From contig JACQFP010000064.1 in NCBI GenBank assembly GCA_016200005.1, positions 62,001 through 126,000 of the forward strand: a stretch of DNA of 64,000 bases, in the 5' to 3' direction. A program made the position numbers and the translations under genes. Below, one piece after another: positions 43,179 through 53,077 of the stretch (positions within the stretch are counted from its first letter, which is position 1; every line of letters starts with the position of its first letter). The DNA is from Verrucomicrobiota bacterium. GTDB lineage: Bacteria > Verrucomicrobiota > Verrucomicrobiia > Limisphaerales > PALSA-1396. The notes beneath the pieces are model-generated. The model was not told the DNA's origin and ran no database searches. It worked only from the letters and a program-made list of their open reading frames with translations.

Positions 43179-45158
43179 ATGCCCATACATCACGTTCCAG
43201 GTTCCTCGTTGCGAGGAGCGGCGATGCTCGCCGCGTTCGCGTTCTTCACCGCCACGCTCGGAGTGTTTCCCGCCGACGCCGGCCAAAACCTTTACGTCTC
43301 CAAGCTCGGCGACAACTCGGATGGCTCGTCGTGGCCGAAGGCGTTTCGCACCGTCCAGGCCGCGCTCAACGCGGTGCCGGATGCCAAGGGCGGGCATCGC
43401 ATCATCGTCCGGCCGGACACTTACATGGAGGCGAATCTGTTCCCCGCCCACAAAGGGGTCGCCGGCGCTTACAACCTGCTCATCGGCGATACCGATGGCC
43501 GTCTTGGCTCCGGCACCAGCGGTTGGGTGATCCTCGATTCTGGCGACGCGGAGAAAGGGTTCAAGAGTTATGATTGGTGGGGTACGATTCGCGCCTATAA
43601 GCGAGGTTGGTCGAAGGAACACAAAGCCGAGACGTTCTCCTCGATCGGTTGGGATCGCTGGAAATTCAAGAACCTCTACGCCACGGGCGGCGACGCCGGG
43701 CTATTTTTCGATCTCGTGGACACGGCGGAGCCGTTCACCGTGATCGTCGAGGATTGCATCAGCATCGGCCGCGCTTTCGGCGGCGGTGTTGGCAACATCC
43801 TCTCGCGCCCCGACGAACCGTGCGTGTTCCGTCGCTGCAAGCTCTGGTGTCTGGACTGGTGGGGCGATGCCGCCGGCGCCTACGTGCGCGCCGAGCATCC
43901 GGAAATGCCCACGCATCCGGACGTGGTGTTCGAAGACTCGACGCTCGTCGGACCGGACAACGCGTTGCAGGCCGGCAATCCCGGTTACAGCGGCTTTACG
44001 CGCGTGAAGGTGAAGAACTGCCAACTCGTTTCGCTCAACTTCTCGCAACCGCAGGGCAAGCCCGGCTCCGGCGTCATCCACAGCACGATTGAAGGCCGCT
44101 TCCTGCACGTGGACATCGAGGATTCCACGTTGATGGGCTGCAAGATTTTTGGCGCCGGCAAAGGTGACGTCAGTTTCACGACGGCGGGCGACGTGAAGGC
44201 CTACGTGCAATTCAACCAAGACGTGCCCAAGGGCATGCACCGCCTCGGCCACTGGCCGGCGGACGTGTTTCAAACCATTCTGCCAAACGCACCGCCCGCC
44301 AATCGCCACGCGCTGAAGAGCGAGCGCCCGGAATCGCGCGAGGTTTGCGAAGTCGCACCCATCGTTTGGAAAAACCGGCTGACGTTGATGAAATGCCTGC
44401 GGCCGGCCAGCGGCGGCACCAAGGCGGACTACACCATCTCGCTCGAAGACGTGGAGACCGGGCGCGAACTCGCACGCTTCGCCGAGGGTTACAGCCTTGC
44501 CTCCGCGTTCGTTCACAAAGGTACGCTCTACATTTTCGCGTCGCGCTTTGAGTCGGCCGACTGGAACGACGTGACGATGTTCAAATCCAAGAACCTCAAG
44601 AACTGGGAGCAGAAAGTCGTCGTATCGCAGGAAGGCGAACACCTGTTCAACAGTTCCGTGTGCGCCACGCCCAAGGGTTTCGTGATGGCTTACGAATCCA
44701 ATGACCAGAAGTTCACGCCGTTCACTGTGAAGTTCGCCACGTCCACTGACCTGGAGAACTGGACCAAACTGCCGGACACCGTGTTTGGCGCGGACCGCTA
44801 CGTCGCCTGCCCGTGCCTTCGTTATATGGACGGCACCTACTATGTGCTCTACACGGAACACCGCACGCCGCGCTGGTTCTTCGAAACCTACCTCGCGCGT
44901 TCGAAGAACTTGAAGACGTGGGAACTCAGTTCCGCCAACCCGGTGCTCACGCCCGGCCTCAACGACGGCATCAACGCTTCCGACCCGGACATCATCGAGT
45001 TCAAGGGGAAGACCTATCTCTACTACTCGGTCGGCGACCAACACACCTGGGCCAAGCTCCGGCGCTCGGTCGCCGACGTCCCGCTCGCGAAGTTCTTCGA
45101 CGGCTACTTCCCTGGTGTTCGGGAGTCGAACGCCAGCCCTCCCGCAGCGAACCGATGA
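43179..45158 (+). CDS. Secreted two-domain protein: beta-helix plus GH43/GH32-like beta-propeller
   Basis: A 659-residue exported protein (signal to about residue 34, PADAGQ). Residues 35-370 look like a right-handed parallel beta-helix of pectate-lyase type (QNLYVSKLGDNSDGSSWPKA, FRTVQAALNAVPD, GFTRVKVKNCQLVSL). Residues 390-650 carry five-bladed propeller blades with W/Y-x-S-x-D-L-x-x-W-type motifs (MFKSKNLKNWEQK, FATSTDLENWTKL, ARSKNLKTWELS, DPDIIEFKGKTYLYYS). Such propellers occur in GH32, GH43 and GH130. The combination suggests a pectin- or arabinan-active enzyme, but no catalytic acids can be fixed. It follows the alpha-galactosidase by 22 bases, probably in one operon. Confidence 0.72.
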   Translation: MPIHHVPGSSLRGAAMLAAFAFFTATLGVFPADAGQNLYVSKLGDNSDGSSWPKAFRTVQAALNAVPDAKGGHRIIVRPDTYMEANLFPAHKGVAGAYNLLIGDTDGRLGSGTSGWVILDSGDAEKGFKSYDWWGTIRAYKRGWSKEHKAETFSSIGWDRWKFKNLYATGGDAGLFFDLVDTAEPFTVIVEDCISIGRAFGGGVGNILSRPDEPCVFRRCKLWCLDWWGDAAGAYVRAEHPEMPTHPDVVFEDSTLVGPDNALQAGNPGYSGFTRVKVKNCQLVSLNFSQPQGKPGSGVIHSTIEGRFLHVDIEDSTLMGCKIFGAGKGDVSFTTAGDVKAYVQFNQDVPKGMHRLGHWPADVFQTILPNAPPANRHALKSERPESREVCEVAPIVWKNRLTLMKCLRPASGGTKADYTISLEDVETGRELARFAEGYSLASAFVHKGTLYIFASRFESADWNDVTMFKSKNLKNWEQKVVVSQEGEHLFNSSVCATPKGFVMAYESNDQKFTPFTVKFATSTDLENWTKLPDTVFGADRYVACPCLRYMDGTYYVLYTEHRTPRWFFETYLARSKNLKTWELSSANPVLTPGLNDGINASDPDIIEFKGKTYLYYSVGDQHTWAKLRRSVADVPLAKFFDGYFPGVRESNASPPAANR

Positions 45159-45245
45159 ACCAAATCATGCAACCATGAATCGCGGAATGGCACACACGCC
45201 CCCAGATGTCGTCGGCGGAACAAGGGGCCGCCCGGTCCGCGATGC

Positions 45246-46829
45246 TCACTTCAAGGACAGCGAGCCGGCCGGCACATCCGGGGCGACTTCCGTGGGCTGG
45301 CCAACGCCCGCGAGGTCGTTGGCGATGAGCGTGACATTGCGTGCGGCGTCGCCAGCCAGTTTGAGGAAGGTGCCGTCCTTCGCACGCGGTTGGCAGCCGC
45401 GAATGATCGCGCCGCGCGGCTGAATCAGGCTCAACATGGGCGCGGCGCCCGGCCAGAAACCGGCGTCGAGTCCGTCAATCGCCAGGTCTTCGAGGTCGTC
45501 CATGACCATCGCGTGACGCAAGTCGGGCTTGGAGGTCCGCAACCGCACGTTGGAGAACCGCAGCCCGTTCACATGGCGGGCGTAGAACCCATAAGCGGGC
45601 AGTTCGCCGAACATCAGGCACTCCGGGTATTGCTTCGGAAGTTCCGGGACTTCCTTTGCCGTCAACTCGCGGTCGCCGCCGCCCTCGAAGGTGAACGCGA
45701 GATTGCTGAGCAGGACGTTCTCGATGGGATGTCCCGGCTGGCCGGTGATGGAGCAGCCGATCTTTCCGACATCGGTCGCGACGATGTTGTTGATGACCAC
45801 GTTCCTGAACGAGCCGATGGGCTGGGGTTGCATGTCCTTCTTGAAAGGCCGCGCGCGGTCGCCGAGCCGTAGAAAAAGCGGCACGGTGACGCCGTGAATC
45901 GTGATGTTGGCGATGGCGATGCGCTCCAGTTGGCCGCCGTCCACCAACTCGAGCGAGATGCCGCTCAGCCCGCGCCCCTTGCCGCCAACCAGCCTCTCTC
46001 CACGGGGCGACGTGACGACGCAGTTGACAATGGTGATGTCCTTGAAACCGCCGTTGGACTCCGTGCCCAGCTTGATCGCGTTGGCATGGCTGCGGGCGAC
46101 ACAGTCGCTGATGGTGACGCTCTCCGTTGGCCGGTCGAGCGTGCTCTTGAGCGTGATCCCGTCATCATCGGACTCAAAGACACACTGCGAAACGAGGCAA
46201 TCCTTGCAGCCGTCGAGGTCAATGCCGTCGTTGTTGGCGTTGCAGAAATTCCACACGCGGATGCCGCGCACCGTCACGCGCTCGCACGCGAGATAATGCT
46301 GCATCCACATCGCCGAGTTCTGCAACCGCAGGCCCTCGACGCGCACGTCGCGGCAATTCACCAGCCGGAGGAGATACGGCCGGTCTTCGTATTGCCGCCC
46401 AGGTTTCCTGGCAAAGAAGCGGCCCTGGCCGTCAATCAACCCGTCGCCGACCAGGCCGACGTTTTCGAGGTTCTCGCCGGCGATGAGATTTTGCTTCACG
46501 TAATTGTCAGTGTAGGAACGAATGGCCGGGATGTTGTGCGGGTAATCGCCGACATTCGTGCTGCCGAGCAGGGCCGCGCCCGCCTCGATCCGCAGCGTGA
46601 CATGGCTGCGCAGGTAAATCGTGCCGGAGAGAAACCTGCCGCCTGCGAGCAACGCCGTCCCGCCGCCGGAAGCCGCGCACTTGTCAATGGCCGTCTGAAT
46701 CCCCTTCGTATCCAACTGCGTGCCGTCGCCCGCCGCGCCGCAGTCGCGGGCATTGACCGTCAGGCCGTGCGCATTGAAGACGGTTGCGAGACAGCCGAGC
46801 GCGACCGCCAGAAGGTTCAAGGTTTTCAT
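45246..46829 (-). CDS. Secreted polygalacturonase-type glycosidase (GH28)
   Basis: A 527-residue right-handed beta-helix enzyme that hydrolyses alpha-galacturonosyl or related linkages of pectin. The signal peptide is KTLNLLAVALGCLATVFNAH after the start at 46829. N-terminal Pec-like motif VNARDCGAAGDGTQLDTKGI, GDGLIDGQG, and the catalytic cluster NNDGIDLDGC, SDDDGITLKS and SHANAIKLGTESNGGF correspond to the GH28 motifs N-x-D, D-D and G-H-G (the last as SHA). It is transcribed against the preceding propeller gene. The changed GHG motif suggests a GH28 subgroup such as exo- or rhamnogalacturonan-acting enzymes. Confidence 0.87.
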   Translation of the reverse strand: MKTLNLLAVALGCLATVFNAHGLTVNARDCGAAGDGTQLDTKGIQTAIDKCAASGGGTALLAGGRFLSGTIYLRSHVTLRIEAGAALLGSTNVGDYPHNIPAIRSYTDNYVKQNLIAGENLENVGLVGDGLIDGQGRFFARKPGRQYEDRPYLLRLVNCRDVRVEGLRLQNSAMWMQHYLACERVTVRGIRVWNFCNANNDGIDLDGCKDCLVSQCVFESDDDGITLKSTLDRPTESVTISDCVARSHANAIKLGTESNGGFKDITIVNCVVTSPRGERLVGGKGRGLSGISLELVDGGQLERIAIANITIHGVTVPLFLRLGDRARPFKKDMQPQPIGSFRNVVINNIVATDVGKIGCSITGQPGHPIENVLLSNLAFTFEGGGDRELTAKEVPELPKQYPECLMFGELPAYGFYARHVNGLRFSNVRLRTSKPDLRHAMVMDDLEDLAIDGLDAGFWPGAAPMLSLIQPRGAIIRGCQPRAKDGTFLKLAGDAARNVTLIANDLAGVGQPTEVAPDVPAGSLSLK

Positions 46830-47241
46830 CGGGTCAGGTTTGCGTTTGCTTTTTGCAGGCGGCTTTTTGGGAACCTTCTCAAACCACTTTTCGGAGTTGG
46901 GTTGATGGTGGCAGTTCGATTTTCGGCCTGTCTGCGTGCTCCGCACAGGCAGGTGTGGCTGGTTTCATACTTGGTGCCTTCAGTTGGCGGTTTCCTGAAG
47001 GTTAATCTTCTGTCCACGTGCTCATTTGCGATTTCTCCGCAATCCACTGGAGCGTCGCGCTCGTCAACCTGATTAACCGCGCGTCGAGTGCGTGTCAATG
47101 CTCTGGACTTAGCTTTTTTCGAAAGACGCCGCTGCGTTCGGCGAAAAACTGGCGGCGCAGCGACGAGGAAGTGTTTCTGGCGGAACGCGGCGGATAGCCC
47201 CCGCCTCGATCAAGCGGCGGGAAGGGAACTCAACGGCCGGA
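46830..47241. other. Gene-poor spacer
   Basis: About 410 bases upstream of the GH28 gene and downstream of the methyltransferase-nuclease gene. No frame here shows host-like codon use, and I found no hairpin, repeat family member or clear promoter. It must carry the GH28 promoter on the minus strand. Confidence 0.4.
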
Positions 47242-49467
47242 TTAGGGCGTGGCTTCTGTTCTCGCGCGATAAGTTGCTAAATCCGCGTCTGTCACTTCTT
47301 TGGGAAAAACCAGCTTGTAATGCTTTTCAGAGGAAATGGTAACTCCGTTTTCGCCAGATTCGAATTCGAAAAGCGCGATAATCCCTGCATTCATGAATTG
47401 AGCGGCAATCGGCCTGCAAACCAGCAGGGGAAATTTGGTTGCGCAAACCGCGAAGTCTTGCTCGATCTGCACGATATTAAGTTTGTCCGTGCCACCTTTT
47501 GCTTGAACTGGGAAAACGTAATGCGCCCCCTTCTTATCGACCCCAATGTAGATTTCATCAGTCTCGACTTGACCCATCTCCGGGACGGTCGTGCGGAGAT
47601 GATTTTGAATCGAGTAACACGTAACGCCACTGAATATATCGACCAGCCTGTTATATCGCACCTTTGCGAGCAGCGCCTGCTCATCGTTGAACGCATACTT
47701 GGCGACAATTCCCGGCGTCGAATCAGGAACTTTCGTTACCGCCAAATGTTCGTTGGGAACAATTGGAGTGTTTGCGATCAAAGCAAAACTGTATTTGCTG
47801 CGCCCGGCGGGACGGATAATCCAAATCTCCTTTTCGCCCGCAAGAGACGTAATGGATTTTGGCAACAACGCCCGGTATCGAAAGGTATAGACCAAATCGC
47901 CGAGGTTTTTGGGGAGTGTGACCTTTAGCTTTGTGGCGAACCTTTCCATCTCGTGCCGTTCAAACGGCACTTCGCGCATCCCCTTTTCATATTTCGAGAA
48001 AAAGATTTTCTCTATGATGGCAGAGTAACGGTTAATTTTCTTTGCCGGCTTTTTCAATGGTTCGTCTTTCATGCTCATAATGTTCCAGGTCGGTTCTTGA
48101 GGATAGGAACTAATTTTCATTGGTCCCGGCCAACGGAGGATGATAACCTCTTCGCGAAGCTGCTCTTTAGTAGCCGTTGCCAACCGGGTTCTAAACAAAT
48201 CAATACCTACGACTTCGTATCCAAGAGATTTCGCCAAATCGGCCAAGAGCTGGCCGGTCCTGATCATTACCCGCAAATAGGACGCTTGATCACCCACGAC
48301 GTACGCCAGTTGCGCACCGGGGCGGAGGACCGGCCGGAGGTCCATCAGATGGCGCATCATGCCGCCGAAATACAGTTTCGTGACGCGTGCGTAAAGTCGC
48401 TCGAAGCCGGACGTCTTGCCAAGTTCGATTCGACGCCTTTCAATTGCGTCTGCAATCCGCTGAATCTCCTCGTGATTTTCAACCAGCCGGTCGTCTGTAT
48501 CACTTTTGTAAACGCTGCGCGTGTTTGACCGAACCAAACTTTGCTTCAGGCGTCGCAGATCATCCTTGCTCTTGATGAATCCTAACAGCACCGATTCGAG
48601 ACGCGTCGTCCGGGTATAATCCTTTTCGTTTGGGTATGGTGGAGATGTTATTACGGCATCAATTGAACTTGGCCGTAAGAGCGATATCAGATCGCGCGCA
48701 TCGGCCTGATGGATAATCGCCGGAGCTCCAGCTATTTGGTTCAGCTTCCGCAAATCATTTGCAATCTTTTTGACGTTGCGGAGCCAGGGGCCGACCACGG
48801 CAGCGTCTTGCTTAACCGTCCCAACGCCAATCTCAGGGCCAAAGTGCAAATTGCTTATGTCGTTCACCAAACTCTTCGCAAGCGCCAGATGCTCGTGCCG
48901 AGCTAATCGTTCGTCTTTATTTTCCTCCAGCGTTTCCAAGAGCACCAAAGTTTTATGGAGCGGAAGTGGGCTTATCGAATCGGTCAACAAAAGCTTCAGC
49001 AAATCGGGCGTGAGTTTCTGGAGTGTTGGAACAATCATTTCCTTCGATTTGAACAATGGGAGCGCCCCTTCGTCCTCAATTCCTTCGCTCGCATATTTGT
49101 CCAATGCGATCTTCGCAATCTGAGTTGCGTGCCTGATTAGAGCTTCTGGGTCTGTTTCCCAATCAACTTTGGTGCGGCTGGCGAATGCAGCCATTGGATT
49201 GGGTTCAATCCCAAAGCTTGGGATTCCGTGCTTTTTGCATTCCACCAAGGTGGTTCCGGTGCCGCAAAAAGGATCCAAAACAGTGTGTCTTGCGTCGAGT
49301 GAAAACCGGTCAATATAAGTTCTTACCAAATGAGCTGGAAACGATAGAACAAAGCGATACCAGTCGTGGGCAGCATGATCTTCAACCCGGAGCTTGTTGT
49401 CCTCGCGAGGGAGCGACAACACGCTGACCGGAGCGTCTCGGGTTGTAAGGTCAACTGAATTTAGCAT
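47242..49467 (-). CDS. DNA methyltransferase fused to a PD-(D/E)xK-like nuclease
   Basis: A 741-residue single-chain restriction-modification-type protein. Motif I for S-adenosylmethionine is LDPFCGTGTT (residues 63-72 from the 49467 start), and catalytic motif IV is ITSPPYPNEKDY (about 270), an SPPY type of amino-methyltransferases. A helical insert of 200 residues lies between them. The C-terminal 150 residues have a nuclease-like core: ETDEIYIGVD (about 640) and FPVQAKGG (about 657), i.e. D-x(n)-Q-x-K, a variant of D-x(n)-E-x-K. It may methylate its site and cut unmodified DNA. Base composition is more AT-rich than the neighbours, suggesting transfer. The start at 49467 precedes the conserved part directly; 49659 would overlap the neighbouring gene end. 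Confidence 0.83.
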   Translation of the reverse strand: MLNSVDLTTRDAPVSVLSLPREDNKLRVEDHAAHDWYRFVLSFPAHLVRTYIDRFSLDARHTVLDPFCGTGTTLVECKKHGIPSFGIEPNPMAAFASRTKVDWETDPEALIRHATQIAKIALDKYASEGIEDEGALPLFKSKEMIVPTLQKLTPDLLKLLLTDSISPLPLHKTLVLLETLEENKDERLARHEHLALAKSLVNDISNLHFGPEIGVGTVKQDAAVVGPWLRNVKKIANDLRKLNQIAGAPAIIHQADARDLISLLRPSSIDAVITSPPYPNEKDYTRTTRLESVLLGFIKSKDDLRRLKQSLVRSNTRSVYKSDTDDRLVENHEEIQRIADAIERRRIELGKTSGFERLYARVTKLYFGGMMRHLMDLRPVLRPGAQLAYVVGDQASYLRVMIRTGQLLADLAKSLGYEVVGIDLFRTRLATATKEQLREEVIILRWPGPMKISSYPQEPTWNIMSMKDEPLKKPAKKINRYSAIIEKIFFSKYEKGMREVPFERHEMERFATKLKVTLPKNLGDLVYTFRYRALLPKSITSLAGEKEIWIIRPAGRSKYSFALIANTPIVPNEHLAVTKVPDSTPGIVAKYAFNDEQALLAKVRYNRLVDIFSGVTCYSIQNHLRTTVPEMGQVETDEIYIGVDKKGAHYVFPVQAKGGTDKLNIVQIEQDFAVCATKFPLLVCRPIAAQFMNAGIIALFEFESGENGVTISSEKHYKLVFPKEVTDADLATYRARTEATP

Positions 49468-49545
49468 TTGAGAATCTTTGCAACGATCTTCATCGAAGTA
49501 AACTTGAATGCTTCCATTGAAACAAGGGTGGAAGTCAGCCGCAGA

Positions 49546-49578
49546 ATTATAAAGCGGCCTCCGTTTCCGAAGGCCGCT
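49546..49578 (-). terminator. Terminator-like hairpin after the large glycosidase gene
   Basis: AGCGGCCT (49553-49560) and AGGCCGCT (49571-49578) form an 8-bp stem with a 10-base loop. On the minus strand it is followed by TTATAAT. It lies 78 bases past the stop of the gene ending at 49656 and before the methyltransferase start. Confidence 0.6.
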
Positions 49579-49655
49579 GTGAGTTTGCTTACGTTGTTCC
49601 CGGATTTTTAGGCCGGCGGAGTTGGCGGCGGTGGGCCGGATGGAATCCCGGCCGC

Positions 49656-52600
49656 TCAATCGGTCTCCACGCGCACGCCGTCGAGGTGGAAGACTTGGTC
49701 CTTCGCGCGCGTGCTGTGTTCCCCGAGCACTTCAAGCCGGAGCGTGTGCGGGCCAGCCGTCGCGAGTTCCTTGCGATAGATGCAGACGCCCCAGATGTCG
49801 TCGGCGGAATAAGTGTCCACGACTTCTAGCGCCGCGCCATCAATGCTGACGGCCACTTTGCCGCAGTTTGCGCCAAGCTTGCTGAACACGAGCACGGTCC
49901 GGCCATTGAAACTCAATTCGGCGCTGACGCCCTTTTGATTCGAGGACGAGAGCGTGTGGTTGTGCGTGAGGAGCAGATTGTTCTGGTGCTTCCATTCGCC
50001 GCCGAACTTGATCCCGCCTCCCGACGCATCGTCGAAGACTTGCGCGGGCTTTGCCGCCGGGCCTTTGGCCGCGACCCGGGCTGAGACGTTGCCCGCACCG
50101 TCCACCGTGCGAATTTCGTACCGTGCCGCCAAATCAGCGCCGGCAGAGTGGTCGAAGTAAAACGCTCCCTTGGCCACTTTGTCCAACGCTGCGCCGTTGC
50201 GAAACACCTCGTAGTACGAAACCCAATTGTCGTCCGTGCCCGCCTTCCAACCAAGTTCGACGCCAGGATAGCCCATGTTTTCACCGCTACGCTTGGAGAC
50301 TCGCGAGGGTGGCGTTGGCGGTTTCGTGTCCAGCTTGCTGCCGGGATGGAGGGGCAGATTAAGGTAAATGAGTTCCCCGGCTGGCATTTTGTCGAACGAG
50401 ATGCCGCGCTCCATCAGGTCGGTGCCGGTGCGCCGTTCGCTCCGATCAGATTCGTGGAACGAAACGAAGTAAGTTTGCTGCGGCAAAAGTCCTTTGGGCT
50501 TGATCGTGACCGGGCCGGGCGCGGGCCGCTTGGGGATGATGACGCCGCGCTTGCCGTCGCGACTCAACCGCTGGAAATACATCGTCGGGTCGTCGCCGGT
50601 GATCAGCGGACGGAAGACGCGCACCCAGCGGCCCACGACGCCTTGCTGATGCAGGTAGTGATAAATGTCCACCAGTTCGCGCAACCCTTCGAGCTTCGCG
50701 GCGTCCGTGGTGTCGCCGGTCATGTCGAAGTTGATGCAGAGCAACCCGCGCCAGGTGGCTTTGTTGTAGTCGTTCGGATTCCAGACGTCCGGAATGTCGC
50801 TGGTCTTGTCCGGCGGGAAGAGCAACGCGGCGTAATAATTGCGCAACGGGCCGACGGCGCCGTCGCTGAACGAGAACGCCGAGGCGTACCGCGTGTAGTC
50901 ATAACCGCCGTAGTTGCCGCCGCCGTTGACGGCTTGGAAGGCGCACTTCGGATGTCGGTCGAGGAACGTGCGGATCAGGCGGCGCAAGCCTTCGTCCTGC
51001 GCGAGCATTGCGCTGTCGCCTCCCTCGCGCTTGGCGGTGAAGAAACTGTCATTGCGCCACTCGAAGTCACCCCAGCGCGCGACAAACTGGTCGTGTTGGT
51101 TCTGCATGAACGCGACCACTTCCGGCTTCGACATGTCGAGCGTCTCGCCCAGCAGCCAGTCCGGATGCTCCTGCGCGACGCGCGACTTCTTGTCCACGGT
51201 GTAAAGGAAGGCGTAAATGAGCTGGCCCATGTCGTGTTTGCGGAGGTAGGCGATGGTCGTGCGGAAGTCCGGGCCGTTCCAATCCCCGGCGCGATCCCAC
51301 CAACCCCAGTCGCGGTGATAAACATCCGCGCCGACGTAGCTCATCAGATCAGCGACGCGAAACACTTTGCGAAACGTGCTGTCGTAATCCGGCCCGCCGC
51401 CGGTCCAGGCCGCGCCGGGTTGACCCCAACCCGTGCCGTTCATCCAGTAGCCCAACATGCGGATCGCCGGAAACCAGCCGTCCCTCGTGTAATCCCAGAG
51501 ATAGCGATACTGCCAGTCGAGACACTCGTTGCCGGCGTTGTCGAGGTCATCATAGTAGAGGCCAACGAACGCCTTCGGGGTCGTAACGGATTCGCCTGGC
51601 GCGAGGGTTTGTTGGTGACCGGCCACTTTGAGTTGGGCCGTGACGCTGCCATTCGGATTGAGCGAGAACGACGAAGTCCAGTGTCCGAAGTAATCCCAGC
51701 CGATGAAAATGCCCTGCTTCGTGTCGTTGGCGTAAAGCGCATACCACGGAGCGTAACTCGCACTCCCCGGCCGGAAACCATAGCTCGTGTTGCTGCCCAC
51801 GCCGTTCCCCGTGTTGCAAATCGAGCCAGTGACATGGACCTGGCCCGCCTTCGGGGCCGTCCACACGCGAGCGGCATCTTGTCCGACATCAGGATGCTGA
51901 TCGCCGATGCCGACGAAGGGCGTGCCGGTGGCGTTGTCCTTTTCCTTTCGCCACTGCTTCGGGGTAGGATAGTAAACGAGGTCAACGAACTTGCCGTTTT
52001 CCAGATACTGATAGCGCCAGCCGTTCCTGCCTTGTTGTTCGCTGAACTCCTTGGAGGCGGTGTGCGTCTCGCCCTGTGGGATAGGCGCCACCGGTACTCT
52101 GCCGGGTTCTGGACGATATATCCCACGGGGCGAGCCATCGGCGTAGGTGATCCTCGGGTCAAAGGCCGTCGTGTCATAGCCGATGTTCCCGTGCATGTTG
52201 ACGAGAAAGACGAGCTGGTCACCGGGTTGAACGTCGGCGTTGAAATCGAACGGGACGCGCACTGTGGCGTTGGCAACGTACTGCCAGTTTGTGGCGGGCC
52301 AGACTTGCCGGCCATTGAGCAAAACCTTGGCGTCAACGCCGTCGCCGGGAAATTGCTGCGCACCGATCATTTCGGCGGGGAAAGGTTCGTAGGAATCAAA
52401 CGTCCGCGGCTTCACCGGATCCAACGACTCGGTCTTGAGCTTCCAGGAGCCGGGGTTGTTTTCGCCGCCGGACATCCAGGAGAAATCCGGGGACGACACC
52501 GCGCCCGGCTGGACGGTGACGTTGAGAAAACACGGGTCGTGGATGGGCAGCGGAACCGTGCCGGCGTTCTTGAACGTGACCCACTCGCGCACGATGCTCG

Positions 52601-53033
52601 AGCCGGGGTAAAGCAGATAACTCTTCGTGGCTTGGAGCGCCTCGCGCTGAACGGTGATGTCCAGTTGGCGCTCACCCTGGGGCAGCTTGGATTGCTTCGA
52701 GCCGAGCAGCCGCCAGCCACCAGCGGAAACATTCTGAAGCTCCGTCCTGTCGGCCAGTGGCGCAAGGAATTCCTCGGTCGCCGCGCCGCTGGCCGCCAGT
52801 TCGCGCCCGGTGGTTCGATCCGTGAAGCGCTTCAACACCAGCCGACCATCTTCGAGAGCAATGACTCGCTCCATCTGCGACGTGCGCAGCGTCCACTGAT
52901 TCCCACGTTGCCGAATGTCGGCGTCGTCAGCGCAAGCCGTGGCGCCCGCCACCAGCAGCGCAAACAGGAAACTCAGCGACCGGCACAGGGACGCCCCTTT
53001 TCGAGGCCCGATGAGTTGTTTGATCTGTTGCAT
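49656..53033 (-). CDS. Large secreted GH36-like glycosidase with C-terminal Fn3 and carbohydrate-binding-like domains
   Basis: About 1125 residues with a signal peptide ending near ATACADDA. An N-terminal supersandwich (about 35-480) precedes a TIM barrel (about 500-830): RMLGYWMNGTGWGQPG, ADVYHRDWGWWDRAGDWN, the nucleophile-like FEWRNDSFF, and GGGNYGGYDYTRYASAFSFS in the acid/base region. These recall clan GH-D glycosidases. A beta-sandwich, a fibronectin type III-like domain (KPPTPPSRVSKRSG to VDGAGNVSA) and a beta-sandwich binding-like domain (LLLTHNHTLSSSNQKG to LDGVRVETD) follow. Substrate is unknown. Its first 35 residues and upstream DNA closely match those of the next gene (start 55396). 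Start 53033 is supported by this shared leader. Confidence 0.78.
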   Translation of the reverse strand: MQQIKQLIGPRKGASLCRSLSFLFALLVAGATACADDADIRQRGNQWTLRTSQMERVIALEDGRLVLKRFTDRTTGRELAASGAATEEFLAPLADRTELQNVSAGGWRLLGSKQSKLPQGERQLDITVQREALQATKSYLLYPGSSIVREWVTFKNAGTVPLPIHDPCFLNVTVQPGAVSSPDFSWMSGGENNPGSWKLKTESLDPVKPRTFDSYEPFPAEMIGAQQFPGDGVDAKVLLNGRQVWPATNWQYVANATVRVPFDFNADVQPGDQLVFLVNMHGNIGYDTTAFDPRITYADGSPRGIYRPEPGRVPVAPIPQGETHTASKEFSEQQGRNGWRYQYLENGKFVDLVYYPTPKQWRKEKDNATGTPFVGIGDQHPDVGQDAARVWTAPKAGQVHVTGSICNTGNGVGSNTSYGFRPGSASYAPWYALYANDTKQGIFIGWDYFGHWTSSFSLNPNGSVTAQLKVAGHQQTLAPGESVTTPKAFVGLYYDDLDNAGNECLDWQYRYLWDYTRDGWFPAIRMLGYWMNGTGWGQPGAAWTGGGPDYDSTFRKVFRVADLMSYVGADVYHRDWGWWDRAGDWNGPDFRTTIAYLRKHDMGQLIYAFLYTVDKKSRVAQEHPDWLLGETLDMSKPEVVAFMQNQHDQFVARWGDFEWRNDSFFTAKREGGDSAMLAQDEGLRRLIRTFLDRHPKCAFQAVNGGGNYGGYDYTRYASAFSFSDGAVGPLRNYYAALLFPPDKTSDIPDVWNPNDYNKATWRGLLCINFDMTGDTTDAAKLEGLRELVDIYHYLHQQGVVGRWVRVFRPLITGDDPTMYFQRLSRDGKRGVIIPKRPAPGPVTIKPKGLLPQQTYFVSFHESDRSERRTGTDLMERGISFDKMPAGELIYLNLPLHPGSKLDTKPPTPPSRVSKRSGENMGYPGVELGWKAGTDDNWVSYYEVFRNGAALDKVAKGAFYFDHSAGADLAARYEIRTVDGAGNVSARVAAKGPAAKPAQVFDDASGGGIKFGGEWKHQNNLLLTHNHTLSSSNQKGVSAELSFNGRTVLVFSKLGANCGKVAVSIDGAALEVVDTYSADDIWGVCIYRKELATAGPHTLRLEVLGEHSTRAKDQVFHLDGVRVETD

Positions 53034-53077
53034 GTTAATGTCTTTCAGTTGGCCGGCATTTGAAACCGGTTCATCGC

